From: Collinsella sp. AF23-4AC
GTDB lineage: Bacteria > Actinomycetota > Coriobacteriia > Coriobacteriales > Coriobacteriaceae
DNA: 64,000 nucleotides
Direction of reading: 5' to 3'
Assembly (NCBI RefSeq): GCF_003462685.1
Contig: NZ_QRVE01000001.1
Location: forward strand, 1-64,000
A program made the translations under genes and the position numbers. Position 1 is the stretch's first letter; each line of letters opens with the position of its first letter. Below, in pieces: positions 1-8,273 of this stretch. The notes below the pieces were generated by a model, which was not told the origin of the DNA, did not search any database, and was given only the letters and a program-made list of their open reading frames with translations.

Positions 1-445
1 AAGGAAAGGAATGGCAGGTCGCTTGCGGAGGCCGGGATATCCGTGATGCCGGAGCTGCTCAGGGCGCGGCAATATGCGAGCGCTGCGTCATTGGTCTCTC
101 GGTCTCCCACGATGGACCCGGATTGGAAGCCTTCGCCCATGAGCGCGTAGTAGCTCTCGGCAGAGTCGAGAAAGGCGGCGTCGGTTTGAGCGGCGAGGGC
201 GGCGTTCGCGTATCTTGCAAGCTCCGCGTCAGCTTGCTGCTCTGGAGATAGGTCTGGGCCGCTGGCCTGGGGCGCGCGCGTATTGAATGCGTGACAAAGC
301 CCTGCATGCCCTGTTTCATAAAGAAGGGCCCGTAGATGGGTGAATTGAACGCACTGGGGACGGAAAAGGCTGCAGCGAGAACGAGCGTACAAATCCATAC
401 GGCCCTGTCTCTTAGGATTAGTTTGAGAAGAAGTCGACAGTACAT
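1..445 (-). pseudogene. Interrupted ABC-2-type permease-like gene, N-terminal part, running off the left edge
   Basis: A start at 445 follows an AGGTG ribosome site and encodes a basic N-terminus and one hydrophobic segment (residues about 16-30, ICTLVLAAAFSV). This arrangement is typical of lantibiotic-type or ABC-2 permeases. The same frame then becomes arginine- and proline-rich and stops at 59. A neighbouring frame stays open to the window edge and reads like a normal extracytoplasmic loop (for example SPEQQADAELARYANAALA, then DSAESYYALMGEGF). The two halves are therefore joined by an apparent frameshift somewhere around 280-390. Whether this is a true mutation or a sequencing error cannot be told. 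The family call rests only on topology and on the nearby ABC module. Gene end lies outside the window. Confidence 0.4.
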
Positions 446-821
446 TTAGAAGCACCTACGTTCCTCAAAGAATTGTTAGATTAAAAGTAACAGACCGGAT
501 GAAGATACGTGCGACGGGGGCGAGGCGAATGGCTGAACGGTATCGATATGCGGGTTTAACGGCATATCGACCACATAGATTATTAACTTGCATTTCTAAC
601 AGTTAAGGAGACGGGTGCTTTCCAGCACGCTCCTTCGATGACACCTTCCGCTAGCCGCTATGATGGTTTCATCCAACAAAGAATGTGCCCTGGCGTTCAG
701 GTTCACCGCTAGCGTTGACAACATATGAGATGGGCCCGGCCCTTGCCGCGCGCCGAATGGGCGAGAGGTGTCGGGCTCCATGTTTATTCCACCTGCTTGT
801 TATCAACCAGCTTCGTTCAAC

Positions 822-947
822 GTCAGACATTCAAGATGTCAGACGTCGAACCTGCGCCAAAGACGCAGCTGGGGCTACTAGTTGCCTACAATCGCTCGCG
901 AAGCTCACCTGTTCGTGCGTGAATGTCTGACAGCTCCGTCAGACATT
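822..947. repeat. Cluster of GTCAGACA motifs including a 10-bp inverted repeat
   Basis: The octamer GTCAGACA or its complement occurs at 822-829, 838-844 (first seven bases), 924-931 and 938-945. The last two form a perfect inverted repeat, AATGTCTGAC and GTCAGACATT (922-931 and 938-947) separated by six bases, and a degenerate copy (GTCGGACAT) follows at 948. The spacing and symmetry resemble binding sites for a dimeric DNA-binding protein or an integrase arm region, but no adjacent regulator or integrase gene is present to support either. Confidence 0.4.
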
Positions 948-1087
948 GTCGGACATTTGATTGTTCGACAAATGCGCACGTGGTCGCGTTCGCAAAGATA
1001 ACTGAACGGTCGATGGGTGCATTGAGACCGGAGCAAACGGCGGATGCCAGAAAATTGGCCTCACAGAATCGCACCCATGGTTGATAA

Positions 1088-1125
1088 AATTGACCGCCCG
1101 GGCGCAAATACCCGGGCGGTCAATT
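1088..1125 (-). terminator. Rho-independent terminator, minus strand
   Basis: Perfect 15-bp stem, AATTGACCGCCCGGG at 1088-1102 and its complement at 1111-1125, with an 8-base loop. Read on the minus strand it is followed by a TTTTAT run. It lies about 60 bases beyond the stop codon of the gene fragment at 1185, which supports that fragment being the tail of a once real gene. Confidence 0.75.
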
Positions 1126-1184
1126 CATCCCCTCGTTCGCGATCCTGTTGGGTTTTGGGCTTTGACATGTTGTTGACGGATGGA

Positions 1185-1345
1185 TCAGCCGTACAGCTTG
1201 ATCTCCCGGGGTTCCATGTGGTCGTCCCCCAATAAGACGTCCCTGATGTAGCTCTGCGGCAGGAACTCGACGGGCAGCACTGGGTCGTCGACGTAGCCGG
1301 ACACTGGGAGTAGGCGTGGCCTTTGGACATAGCGTGGCCGCCTGC
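1185..1345 (-). pseudogene. C-terminal gene fragment, possibly PaaX-like
   Basis: A minus-strand frame ending at TGA 1185-1187 encodes a protein-like tail (GYVDDPVLPVEFLPQSYIRD, then a stretch ending REIKLYG). It is followed at the expected distance by a strong terminator. Upstream of about 1345 this frame no longer looks coding and no start was found, so only a 3' remnant survives. The DP-LP-EFLP pattern recalls the C-terminal domain of PaaX-family repressors, but that is a weak resemblance from memory and not a firm assignment. Confidence 0.3.
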
Positions 1346-1439
1346 CGGCGGTCGGACTGCCACTTCAGCCAAAAGCTCAGGCGCGCGCATTAAAATAATG
1401 AATAGATCGCTTGATGGGCTTTTGACCAAGCATGAACAT

Positions 1440-1486
1440 CGCAGGTAAATCCGTGTACCAATTTTTGATACACGGATTTACCTGCG
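1440..1486. terminator. 18-bp perfect inverted repeat, terminator-like
   Basis: CGCAGGTAAATCCGTGTA at 1440-1457 is exactly complementary to 1469-1486, with an 11-base loop. It abuts the first copy of the 177-bp repeat, which starts at 1488. No long T-run follows on either strand, so termination is plausible but not certain. It could instead be an end structure of the repeat unit. Confidence 0.45.
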
Positions 1487-1487
1487 G

Positions 1488-1664
1488 TTTGTTGAAAGCT
1501 CTGACATGCGCTGTCGACTTCATTAAAATCGATTGCCGATCAAGTCTTCCTATATATGCGAGCCCCAAGAAACTGCGCTGTGAACCTGAGTCCTCTATCG
1601 ATCGGCCCGGTGCACCGGGCCGCTGTCCTCGAGCCGGCAACAGCTTGCCGGTCTCAAAACGTAT
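1488..1664. repeat. 177-bp direct repeat, copy 1
   Basis: About 94% identical to 2385-2561 (ten substitutions, no gaps, counted by eye). Each copy contains a CATTAAAATCGATTG block, a TATATATGCGAGC block, the palindrome CGGCCCGGTGCACCGGGC and the near-palindrome GAGCCGGCAACAGCTTGCCGG. The copy ends about 50 bases upstream of the DUF1648 gene start and so may hold its promoter. Neither strand carries a convincing protein: open frames exist on both strands, but the substitutions do not favour a frame. Confidence 0.85.
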
Positions 1665-1715
1665 ACTTGATTTAAGGCGGAGTGGAATGTGGGCGCGCAA
1701 GGAGATGCGGAATCG

Positions 1716-2342
1716 ATGAGAGCCTCAAAAAAAACTACTGCAGTGTTATCATCTTTCGTCCTCTCTATTCTTCCATTTCTGATTCTATGGGCGGCTTGGT
1801 CAGTCCTCCCTGATACAATTCCCGCTCATTGGAGTGGGGGTGTGGTTGATCGATGGGGTAATAAGCTTGAATTGCTGGTTGTTCCGCTGTTTTCTCTGAT
1901 TGGTTCTATTGCAATTTCTGTGTACCTTATTGTTTCCACGCGGCGAAGAGAGTTCGCGGATTTCTCTGTTCGAATGCGACGGGACTTTGTTGCGTGCTAT
2001 ATTTCCAGTCTTCTTTTATCGACAACCTGCTCAGTGATAATTGCCGTTTGGGTTCAGTTGATTCTTACGCAAAGCACTGCGGTTGATGGGGGGCTTGGAC
2101 TATCGATCCTGTATTCCCTTCCCGGGCTATATGTGATCTTGTGCGCTTTGCCGCCTTTTTATGCGAGCGGCGAGAGCAAAAAGGCAGAGCGCCTGATAAC
2201 AGTTCTTATTGGCGGCGCGGAGATTGTTCTTTGTGGAATAGTGCTTGAAGGTTCGGCTGCCTCTTATGCGATGATTGGACTGATGATTCTGTTCTGTGCG
2301 TTTGAGATTGTGTCACAGGTAAGGGATAGCCGGTCCTTATGA
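1716..2342 (+). CDS. DUF1648 domain membrane protein
   Basis: A 208-residue integral membrane protein of unknown function. Residues about 10-30 form the first membrane segment. The DUF1648 signature follows directly (LPDTIPAHWSGGVVDRWG, matching the family pattern of IP-HW followed by G-D-WG). Further membrane segments lie near 45-65, 90-115, 125-145 and 165-200, giving about five in all. The start at 1716 was preferred to an upstream ATG at 1689 because AAGGAGAT lies just before it. Members often accompany ArsR-type regulators or peptide transporters, but none is adjacent here. The gene has lower GC than its neighbours and is bracketed by two 177-bp direct repeats, which suggests it arrived or moves as a unit. 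Confidence 0.75.
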   Translation: MRASKKTTAVLSSFVLSILPFLILWAAWSVLPDTIPAHWSGGVVDRWGNKLELLVVPLFSLIGSIAISVYLIVSTRRREFADFSVRMRRDFVACYISSLLLSTTCSVIIAVWVQLILTQSTAVDGGLGLSILYSLPGLYVILCALPPFYASGESKKAERLITVLIGGAEIVLCGIVLEGSAASYAMIGLMILFCAFEIVSQVRDSRSL

Positions 2343-2384
2343 GTTGAATTACGCGCGTGCGGATATAAAGGTTGGCATGTTAAA

Positions 2385-2561
2385 TTTGTTGAAAACTCTG
2401 ACATGCGCTGCCGACTTCATTAAAATCGATTGCCAATCAAGTCTTCCTATATATGCGAGCCCTGAGAAGCTGCGCTGTGAACCTGAGACCGCTATCGATC
2501 GGCCCGGTGCACCGGGCTGCTGTCCTCGAGCCGGCATCAGCTTGCCGGTCTCAAAACGTAT
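2385..2561. repeat. 177-bp direct repeat, copy 2
   Basis: Second copy of the unit at 1488-1664, in the same orientation and beginning 42 bases after the DUF1648 stop codon. Both copies start at TTTGTTGAAA and end at TCTCAAAACGTA. The sequences outside are unrelated, so the repeat has sharp borders. No transposase gene is present nearby. Confidence 0.85.
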
Positions 2562-2857
2562 GCCGTCCGGTACGACCAACAGCCGAGTCTTGCGCCCAGT
2601 TCGAGCAGCGCCAGAACCCCGTGCCGGAACCCACGCAGCCGATGGCAGGGGAATTCAGCCGCGGCCATCGAGGAGCCGACCCAGGGACGGCGCCCCCAGT
2701 CCTCGAAAGATTTCCACCGCCCCCTACAGGCCTGGATTGATTTAACAGTTGATTTAATCCGGCTGAACAAGCCGAGCATGGGCCGGTTGACAAAATGTAA
2801 GGTAAAAAAGCAGATACGACCGTACGCCGGTGCAGGGTTCGGGTGATGTGATAGAAA
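2562..2857. other. Intergenic stretch, nothing recognised
   Basis: No gene recognised. Open frames on both strands run through it, one of them tryptophan-rich on the minus strand, but none has a start, ribosome site or family resemblance. It may be a decayed gene between the repeat copy and the antitoxin promoter. Confidence 0.4.
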
Positions 2858-2873
2858 GTAATACACGTATTAC
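2858..2873. promoter_or_regulatory. Palindromic operator upstream of the antitoxin gene
   Basis: GTAATAC-AC-GTATTAC is a perfect 7-bp inverted repeat with a two-base centre, 20 bases before the antitoxin start codon. Ribbon-helix-helix antitoxins commonly repress their own promoter through short palindromes of this kind, so autoregulation is inferred. A strong GGGAGGTG ribosome site lies between it and the gene. Confidence 0.6.
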
Positions 2874-2893
2874 ATCTAACCGGGAGGTGCATC

Positions 2894-3088
2894 ATGGCAA
2901 CCGCCACCGCAGCCCTGAGAACCCCCGAGAACCTCGCGAACAGGTACGACCGCCTGGCGAAGTCGACGGGCCGCACGAAAACCTTCTACATGACGGAGGC
3001 GCTTGCCGCAGAGATAGGCAGGCTCGAATACGAGTACGGCCTCATGAATTATCCGGGAAGCGTTTGGTTGCGAGGTATGCCAGTGTGA
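2894..3088 (+). CDS. Ribbon-helix-helix antitoxin-like protein, apparently orphan
   Basis: A 64-residue protein. Residues 4-12 fit the DNA-contacting strand and residues 13-45 fit the two helices of MetJ/Arc-type antitoxins (PENLANRYDRLAKSTGRTKTF, then MTEALAAEIGRLEYEYGL). The typical family continues for 15-30 more residues that wrap the toxin. Here the protein stops after an atypical tail (YPGSVWLRGMPV), so the toxin-binding part looks truncated. No RelE/ParE toxin gene follows: the next gene is convergent. It could still act as a transcription repressor at its own palindrome. Confidence 0.65.
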   Translation: MATATAALRTPENLANRYDRLAKSTGRTKTFYMTEALAAEIGRLEYEYGLMNYPGSVWLRGMPV

Positions 3089-3107
3089 GGGCCTGATTCG
3101 TCAGGCC
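3088..3107. terminator. Short GC-rich hairpin between convergent genes
   Basis: GGGCCTGA-TTCG-TCAGGCCC, an 8-bp stem with a UUCG tetraloop, lies just after the antitoxin stop and overlaps the 3' end of the histidine kinase gene. There is no T-run, so it may be only a weak terminator or an RNA-stabilising hairpin. Confidence 0.4.
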
Positions 3108-4537
3108 CCGCACAGGGGGACCGCGATGGTGGCCACCGCACCGCCCGAGGGGCCGTTGGCGAGCGAGACGGAGCCCCCGTGGGCGCTCGCGGCCTCGGAG
3201 GCGACGTGGAGGCCGAGCCCGTAGTGGCGGCCTCCGTCACGCGAGGAGCGGGAGGAGTCGTCTGTGAAGAGGCGCTCGCAGCCGCGTTCGAGGGCGGCGG
3301 GAGAAAAGCCCGGTCCGTCGTCGGCGACCTCGATGACGAGGTGGCCGCCCGCGACATCGCAGGAAACAGTCACGCGCGAGCGCGCGTGCTCGGCGGCGTT
3401 GACCACAAGGTTCGCGGCGGCTCGCGCCAGGGCGGTTCGGTCGAGTGGGGCCTCGGGCGCGCCCGCGACAGCAGGGCCCGTGGCCGCGTCGAGCGTCACG
3501 CCTCGCGCCCGGGCGATCTGGGCGGCCTCGACGAGAACCTGCTCGCAGAGCTCGACCGGCCGCATGGGGGCCCTCTCCGCCCCGCCGGACCCGCGCGAGG
3601 CCTCGATGAGCAGGCGCACGTAGCCGTCGAGCCTTTCGACACTGCCGGCTATGTCGCGCGCGGCAGCCGCGAGGTCGCTGTCATTCTCGTCTTCCAACTC
3701 CTCCGCCACGAAGTCGGCGTTGGCGCGCAGCACAGTGAGCGGCGTCTTGAGGTCATGGGCGAGCGACGCCATCTGCTCGCGCTGCCCCCGCTCCGCGGCC
3801 CAGCGGGCCTCGAGCGACTCGGCGAGGGAGACCCGCATGGCGTCCATCGCGGCGAGGACGTCGTTCACCTCGCGCACGTTGGTGCTGCCGACCGCGAAGT
3901 CGAGCTCCCCCGCGCCGACGCGACCCGCCGCCTCCGCGAGCGGCGCCATCTTGCGCGAGATCACGCGGCTCGCGCGCCGCGCGACGAGCGCAAGCGCGAG
4001 TGCGCTTCCCGCCGTGGCGCCGACGAGCATGAGGTTCTGCGGGTTGGGAAGCAGGCCGGCGAGGTCGCGCGAGACCCACTGCGGCAGATACTCGCTGACG
4101 AGTGCGCAGGCCCCGCCGCCTTTGAGCGGGAACGCGGCGTAGGTGAGGCCCGAACCCCCGCCCTCGATCTCCACTGTGCCCGGATCCGCGGCGAGTGCCG
4201 TACGAGCCATTTCTGTCGCGTCCTCGAGCCGCGTGCTCTCGAGGTCTGTCATCATCACGTTTCCGTCCTTGTTCAGGATGAGGTAGCGGTACGCCGTCGG
4301 CACGTCCTGCTGCCCGCAGACGCCGTCGCGTGCCAGGCCCTCCGCGACCTCGCGCGCATTGGCCGGCCCCCAGCTTGCCTCGTAGACGAAGCCCGCGTTG
4401 ATCGCCACAGAGAGCACCATGAACGAGGCGAGCCACGCCGTGGCGACCGCCGCGAACGCGTAGGCGAAGTAGCGCGCGATGACGAAGGAGAGCGGCATGC
4501 CCCCGCGACCTCGCGCCCCGATCTTCAGAGCTGCCAC
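3101..4537 (-). CDS. Sensor histidine kinase of a peptide-antibiotic sensing system
   Basis: A 478-residue membrane histidine kinase. Membrane segments lie at about 20-50 and 168-188, enclosing a sensory domain of roughly 115 residues. A HAMP-like linker follows (about 190-245). The HisKA box SLAHDLKTPLTVLRANADF gives phospho-acceptor His261, and the ATPase domain shows an N-box (NLVVNAAEHA) and a G1 box (VADDGPGF). It would phosphorylate the response regulator encoded just upstream. The two genes overlap by 13 bases. The start used is a GTG inside the regulator's last codons; the ATG at 4498 (MPLSF) is an alternative. The large external loop distinguishes it from the intramembrane-sensing BceS type and resembles CprK/LanK kinases. 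Confidence 0.9.
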   Translation of the reverse strand: MAALKIGARGRGGMPLSFVIARYFAYAFAAVATAWLASFMVLSVAINAGFVYEASWGPANAREVAEGLARDGVCGQQDVPTAYRYLILNKDGNVMMTDLESTRLEDATEMARTALAADPGTVEIEGGGSGLTYAAFPLKGGGACALVSEYLPQWVSRDLAGLLPNPQNLMLVGATAGSALALALVARRASRVISRKMAPLAEAAGRVGAGELDFAVGSTNVREVNDVLAAMDAMRVSLAESLEARWAAERGQREQMASLAHDLKTPLTVLRANADFVAEELEDENDSDLAAAARDIAGSVERLDGYVRLLIEASRGSGGAERAPMRPVELCEQVLVEAAQIARARGVTLDAATGPAVAGAPEAPLDRTALARAAANLVVNAAEHARSRVTVSCDVAGGHLVIEVADDGPGFSPAALERGCERLFTDDSSRSSRDGGRHYGLGLHVASEAASAHGGSVSLANGPSGGAVATIAVPLCGA

Positions 4538-5187
4538 TTGTACCCCATCCCCCAGACGGTCGCGATCGGATCGGCGCCGGCCTCGGAGAGTTTCCTCCGG
4601 GCGCGACTGACCTGCATGGATATGGCCGCGTCGTCGGCGTCGCTCTCCCAGCCGAGCACCGCCTCGCGTATCTGCGCGCGGCTCATGACCTGCCCGGGGT
4701 GGCGCGCGAGGTACTCGCAGATGGCGTACTCGGTGGGCGTGAGCGGCACGGTCTCGCCGCCCACGGCGAGGTCGCGCGCCCCGAGGTCGATCCGCACCTC
4801 CCCGAAGGAGAGGGCGTGCGAGCGCGGCCGGCGCTCACGGCGTAGATGGGCCGCGACCTTGGCGCGCAGTTCCGCGGCCCCGAAGGGCTTGCGGACGTAG
4901 TCGTCGGCGCCCAGGCCGTAGGCAGCCACGGCATCCTCCTCAGCCACGCGCGCGGTCAGGAAGACGATGGGCCCGTCGAAGTCCGGGCGGATCTGCCGCA
5001 CGAGCTCGAAGCCGTCGAGCCCCGGCATCATGACGTCGCAGAGCACGAGGTCGAAGCGCGAGAGGTCCATCCCCGGGACCGCCGTCGGATCCGCCGCCCT
5101 GACGACCTCATGGCCGTCGCGGCCGAGGACGCGCGCGAGCGCGTCGAGGATCGCCCGTTCATCATCCACTGCCAGTATCCTCGCCAT
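4525..5187 (-). CDS. OmpR/PhoB-family response regulator
   Basis: A 220-residue regulator. The receiver domain (1-115) has the acidic pair at residues 8-9 (VDDE), the phosphorylated Asp51 (LVLCDVMMPGLDG) and a conserved Lys in VRKPF. A winged-helix DNA-binding domain fills residues 125-220 (LTPTEYAICEYLA, then YKWQL at the end). It probably activates the adjacent ABC transporter operon when signalled by the kinase that overlaps it. It starts 46 bases after the YxeA-family gene with a clear GGAGG site, so the kinase-regulator pair may be transcribed with the transporter. Confidence 0.92.
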   Translation of the reverse strand: MARILAVDDERAILDALARVLGRDGHEVVRAADPTAVPGMDLSRFDLVLCDVMMPGLDGFELVRQIRPDFDGPIVFLTARVAEEDAVAAYGLGADDYVRKPFGAAELRAKVAAHLRRERRPRSHALSFGEVRIDLGARDLAVGGETVPLTPTEYAICEYLARHPGQVMSRAQIREAVLGWESDADDAAISMQVSRARRKLSEAGADPIATVWGMGYKWQL

Positions 5188-5232
5188 GTTCGACCTCCTG
5201 AAACTTCCGTCGGAATTGTACTAGCGCCGCGC

Positions 5233-5634
5233 TCAGCGGTCCAGAGCCCTGCGCGCAGCCGCGGGTGCCTCGGCCGCGTCGCACGCGCGGTAGCGCACGC
5301 CCGAGCCGCCGCGCGCCTCGATCTCGAGCCAGCCCTCGCCGTCCGACTCCTGCCCGAAGAAGATGAGCTGGAGCTCTCGGACATTGCATCTGTCGTCCGC
5401 CGCGTCCACCAGGTAGACGTAGTTTGCCCCCGCCCCGGTGGCGTTGGCGTAGGAGCTCGCGTGACTGCCGGACTCGGGCGCGGGCGCCCACATGGCGATC
5501 TCAGGGTTGGGCAGCACGCGGTCGGCGATCGAGCGCAGCGCCGACCCCCAGCCGGCGTCGAGCAGGGCATTCCCGCCCAGGACGAGCGCTGCGGAGAGGA
5601 GGGCGAGCATGGCGGCGAGCGGCCTCCTACGCAT
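5233..5634 (-). CDS. YxeA-family secreted protein
   Basis: A 133-residue protein with an N-terminal hydrophobic signal or anchor segment (residues about 4-25, after RRR). A C-terminal domain matches the YxeA/DUF1093 pattern: a YVYLV strand, a hydrophobic LQLIFFG strand, GWLEIEARGGSGV, and a closing alanine-rich helix. Function unknown. In Bacillus yxeA stands beside the YxdJK-YxdLM cationic-peptide response system, and the same association is seen here with a different transporter type, which supports a role in the peptide response. The start at 5634 was chosen because it has GGGAGG before it and overlaps the permease stop by 8 bases. Confidence 0.65.
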   Translation of the reverse strand: MRRRPLAAMLALLSAALVLGGNALLDAGWGSALRSIADRVLPNPEIAMWAPAPESGSHASSYANATGAGANYVYLVDAADDRCNVRELQLIFFGQESDGEGWLEIEARGGSGVRYRACDAAEAPAAARRALDR

Positions 5635-6442
5635 CTGCCCTCCCGTCCTCGAAGCGGCAGAACCAGGCAAGAAGGACGGCGTCGGCTGCCAGGGTGAGCA
5701 CGAGGCTGGCGAGCGCAGTCGTGAGGAGTGGGCCCGCCGCGCGTGCGGCGTCGATGAAGGCCTCCACCCCGAGCGACCCCAGGCGCGCGGGCCAGGCGAG
5801 CGGCACCCAGCTCAGGGGCGTCGCCAGGGCACCGGTGAGCTCGCCGGTCATGAGACCGTGCGCAAGTCCGCCCACTGAAAAGAACGCGAGGAGCATCCCC
5901 GCCGCGCCGGCGCCGATGACGGCGTTGCGGCCGAGGCGCAGGGCCACGCCGAGCCCCAGCGCGTAGAGGGGCAAGCTGCCCAGCACGATGCCCGCCCAGG
6001 CGGCCGCAAGCGGAGCGGGCCCGAGCGGCAGGCGCCCGGCGACGGCGAGCACGGCCCCGAACACGCCGAGCGCCACGGCTAGCGCGCCCGCGCCGAGCGC
6101 CGCAAGGGCGAGTAGCTTCGCCGCGACGGCGCGCCCGCGCGAAGGGACCGCCGTGAGGTTGGCGAGACGCCCGGCAGCGCGCTCCTCGTCCACGGCGAGC
6201 CCGCAGACGATGGCGGACATGAGCGGCATGAGGGCGCCGAGGAACTGGACGTAGGCGTCCGCGCCCAGCGCCGGGTCCCATCGGGCTACGGAGAAGTACT
6301 CGCCGCAGGCAAGACCGGCTGCCAGGCCGCAGACGAGGTGCATCGCCGTGAGCGGGGAGCGAGCCAGGCGCAGGGCCTCGGAGAGCAGGGCCCGCGAGAG
6401 AGTCATGCGCGGCGTCGGGTCGGAGAGTCGTGTCATGGCCAT
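5627..6442 (-). CDS. Lantibiotic-protection ABC transporter permease (second permease)
   Basis: A 271-residue permease of the NisE/NisG-MutE type (ABC-2 superfamily) with about six membrane segments: near 35-50, 70-90, 110-140, 150-175, 180-200 and 235-260. It starts at an ATG overlapping the stop of the first permease by one base (TGATG), preceded by GAGGAGAGG. It would form, with the other permease and the ATPase, an exporter that removes peptide antibiotics from the membrane. Coding is extremely GC-rich and alanine-rich compared with genes right of 8300. Confidence 0.85.
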   Translation of the reverse strand: MAMTRLSDPTPRMTLSRALLSEALRLARSPLTAMHLVCGLAAGLACGEYFSVARWDPALGADAYVQFLGALMPLMSAIVCGLAVDEERAAGRLANLTAVPSRGRAVAAKLLALAALGAGALAVALGVFGAVLAVAGRLPLGPAPLAAAWAGIVLGSLPLYALGLGVALRLGRNAVIGAGAAGMLLAFFSVGGLAHGLMTGELTGALATPLSWVPLAWPARLGSLGVEAFIDAARAAGPLLTTALASLVLTLAADAVLLAWFCRFEDGRADA

Positions 6443-7208
6443 CACCTCTCCTCGGAGCGCGCGAACCAGGCCGCGCCCGCCGCCGTGAGCGCGGCGAACG
6501 CGAGCGCGCTGACCGCAAGGCCCGCCAGTGTGAGCATGCCATCCGCCGCGAGCGCCCCGCCGAGCGCCATGTCCGCCGCGAGTGGCTCGCCGCTCGGCAG
6601 CACGGGAATGAAGCTCGTGGGGATGACCATACTCGCCGACGGCGGAAAGAGCTGCGGCAGCGGCACCAACGACCAGGCAAACCCACCCACGAGCTGCGCG
6701 ACGAGCGGGCAGAAGATGCCCGCGAGCATGCCGAGCCGCGCCGTGAGAAAGAGCCCTGTGGGGATCATCCACGCCGCGGTCACCGTGTTGGCGAGCGCGC
6801 AGAGGAGCATCGTGAGCGTGCCCGCGGCCGTGAGGCCCTGCGAGGAGAACGCCGATCCCGCGAGGTAGATGCCGAAGACCACGAAGTTCGAGAGCGTGCA
6901 GAGCGCGAGGCACCAGAGTGCCTTGGCCCACCAGGCGCGCCCGAGCGGGAAGCCCAGGCCCAGAAGCCCCCGCATCCGCGTGCGAGCGTCCGCCCGCGCG
7001 ACGCACGCCACCACGAGCGAGAGAGACACGGGCAGGAAGAGCGCGTACCAGTAGTTCCACGCGCTGAAGATCTGCACGCCCCGATAGGGCATCGCGCCGA
7101 GCAGCGGCATCGGCAGCGCCATGAGCACGGCCAGGCGAACCGGTGCCGCGTGGCGCGACTTCAGGGCCTCGGCGCGCAGGCCCGCGAGCAGGCCGCCTTT
7201 CTCGCCCG

Positions 7209-7212
<4 letters not shown>
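6442..7212 (-). CDS. Lantibiotic-protection ABC transporter permease (first permease)
   Basis: A 256-residue permease with six predicted membrane segments. It opens with a short cytoplasmic N-terminus that includes the R-E-LK pattern (LRAEALKSRH) common to the LanG/MutG permeases. Later landmarks are the NYWYALFLPVSLSLVVAC segment and the RARTRMRGLLGLG cytoplasmic loop. It overlaps the ATPase gene (ATGA) and the second permease gene (TGATG), so the three are translationally coupled. The pair of unequal permeases with one ATPase is the CprABC/LanFEG arrangement. Confidence 0.85.
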
Positions 7213-7937
<725 letters not shown>

Positions 7938-7961
7938 GGGTTTATCCTTTCTCTTCCGGGC

Positions 7962-7990
7962 GCGCGGGCCGATTCACCGTGCCCGCGCGT
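7962..7990. promoter_or_regulatory. GC-rich inverted repeat in the leader of the ABC transporter operon
   Basis: GCGCGGGC and GCCCGCGC arms with an interior of about 13 bases lie some 25 bases upstream of the ATPase start. It could form a leader hairpin or serve as the binding site of the response regulator. Direct evidence for either is lacking. Confidence 0.3.
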
Positions 7991-8148
7991 CTTACCTTTC
8001 GGGTTCACCATCCATGGTGGGGCGCGTTTCTAACGAAGCCGTAACGGCCGTTGGGCTCTTTTGGCGCCAACCCTTCTCGACCCGCACATCATGATTAATT
8101 TGCTTAAGGCAACAACTTTCCCGATCGATGTAATCACCGAATCAAAAC

Positions 8149-8205
8149 GTGTACATCAGCCATCAAAGATGCCGAAAAATGTCATATTTGGAGGCTGATG
8201 TACAC
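8149..8205. repeat. Inverted repeat with 13-bp arms (first of a tandem pair)
   Basis: GTGTACATCAGCC at 8149-8161 is the exact complement of 8193-8205, with a 31-base AT-rich interior. It lies in the divergent intergenic region between the ABC transporter operon and the phosphatidyltransferase gene, and is followed 9 bases later by a second, different repeat of the same format. Confidence 0.7.
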
Positions 8206-8214
8206 AAATGCAGA

Positions 8215-8273
8215 ATCCAGCGCAGCCCAGAGGCGCCCTCCACATGTCTGGACTCTCTATGGCTGCGCTGGAT
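8215..8273. repeat. Inverted repeat with 13-bp arms (second of a tandem pair)
   Basis: ATCCAGCGCAGCC at 8215-8227 is the exact complement of 8261-8273, with a 33-base interior. The right arm touches the predicted -35 region of the phosphatidyltransferase promoter. Arm sequence is unrelated to the neighbour at 8149-8205, but arm length and spacing are the same. Confidence 0.7.

Larger units (their letters stand above)
450..1184. other. Long intergenic stretch without a convincing gene
   Basis: Only short, unconvincing open frames occur here. What can be seen is a cluster of GTCAGACA motifs (822-947) and a strong hairpin terminator at 1088-1125 that belongs to the minus-strand fragment to its right. 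The part next to the remnant at 1-445 (450-600) is AT-rich and probably holds its promoter, but no clear -35/-10 pair was identified. Confidence 0.5.

Noticed and set aside
2551..2866. Tryptophan-rich minus-strand frame next to the second 177-bp repeat
   Set aside because: No start signal, no recognisable domain and the frame runs into the repeat. It was not called a gene.
3179..4900. Very long plus-strand open frame (about 570 codons) opposite the kinase and regulator genes
   Set aside because: It is antisense to two clear genes, has no family features, and is explained by high GC, which makes stop codons rare. The same holds for long antisense frames at 29772-31799, 38411-40693, 41561-43117, 45245-47290 and 50889-52697.
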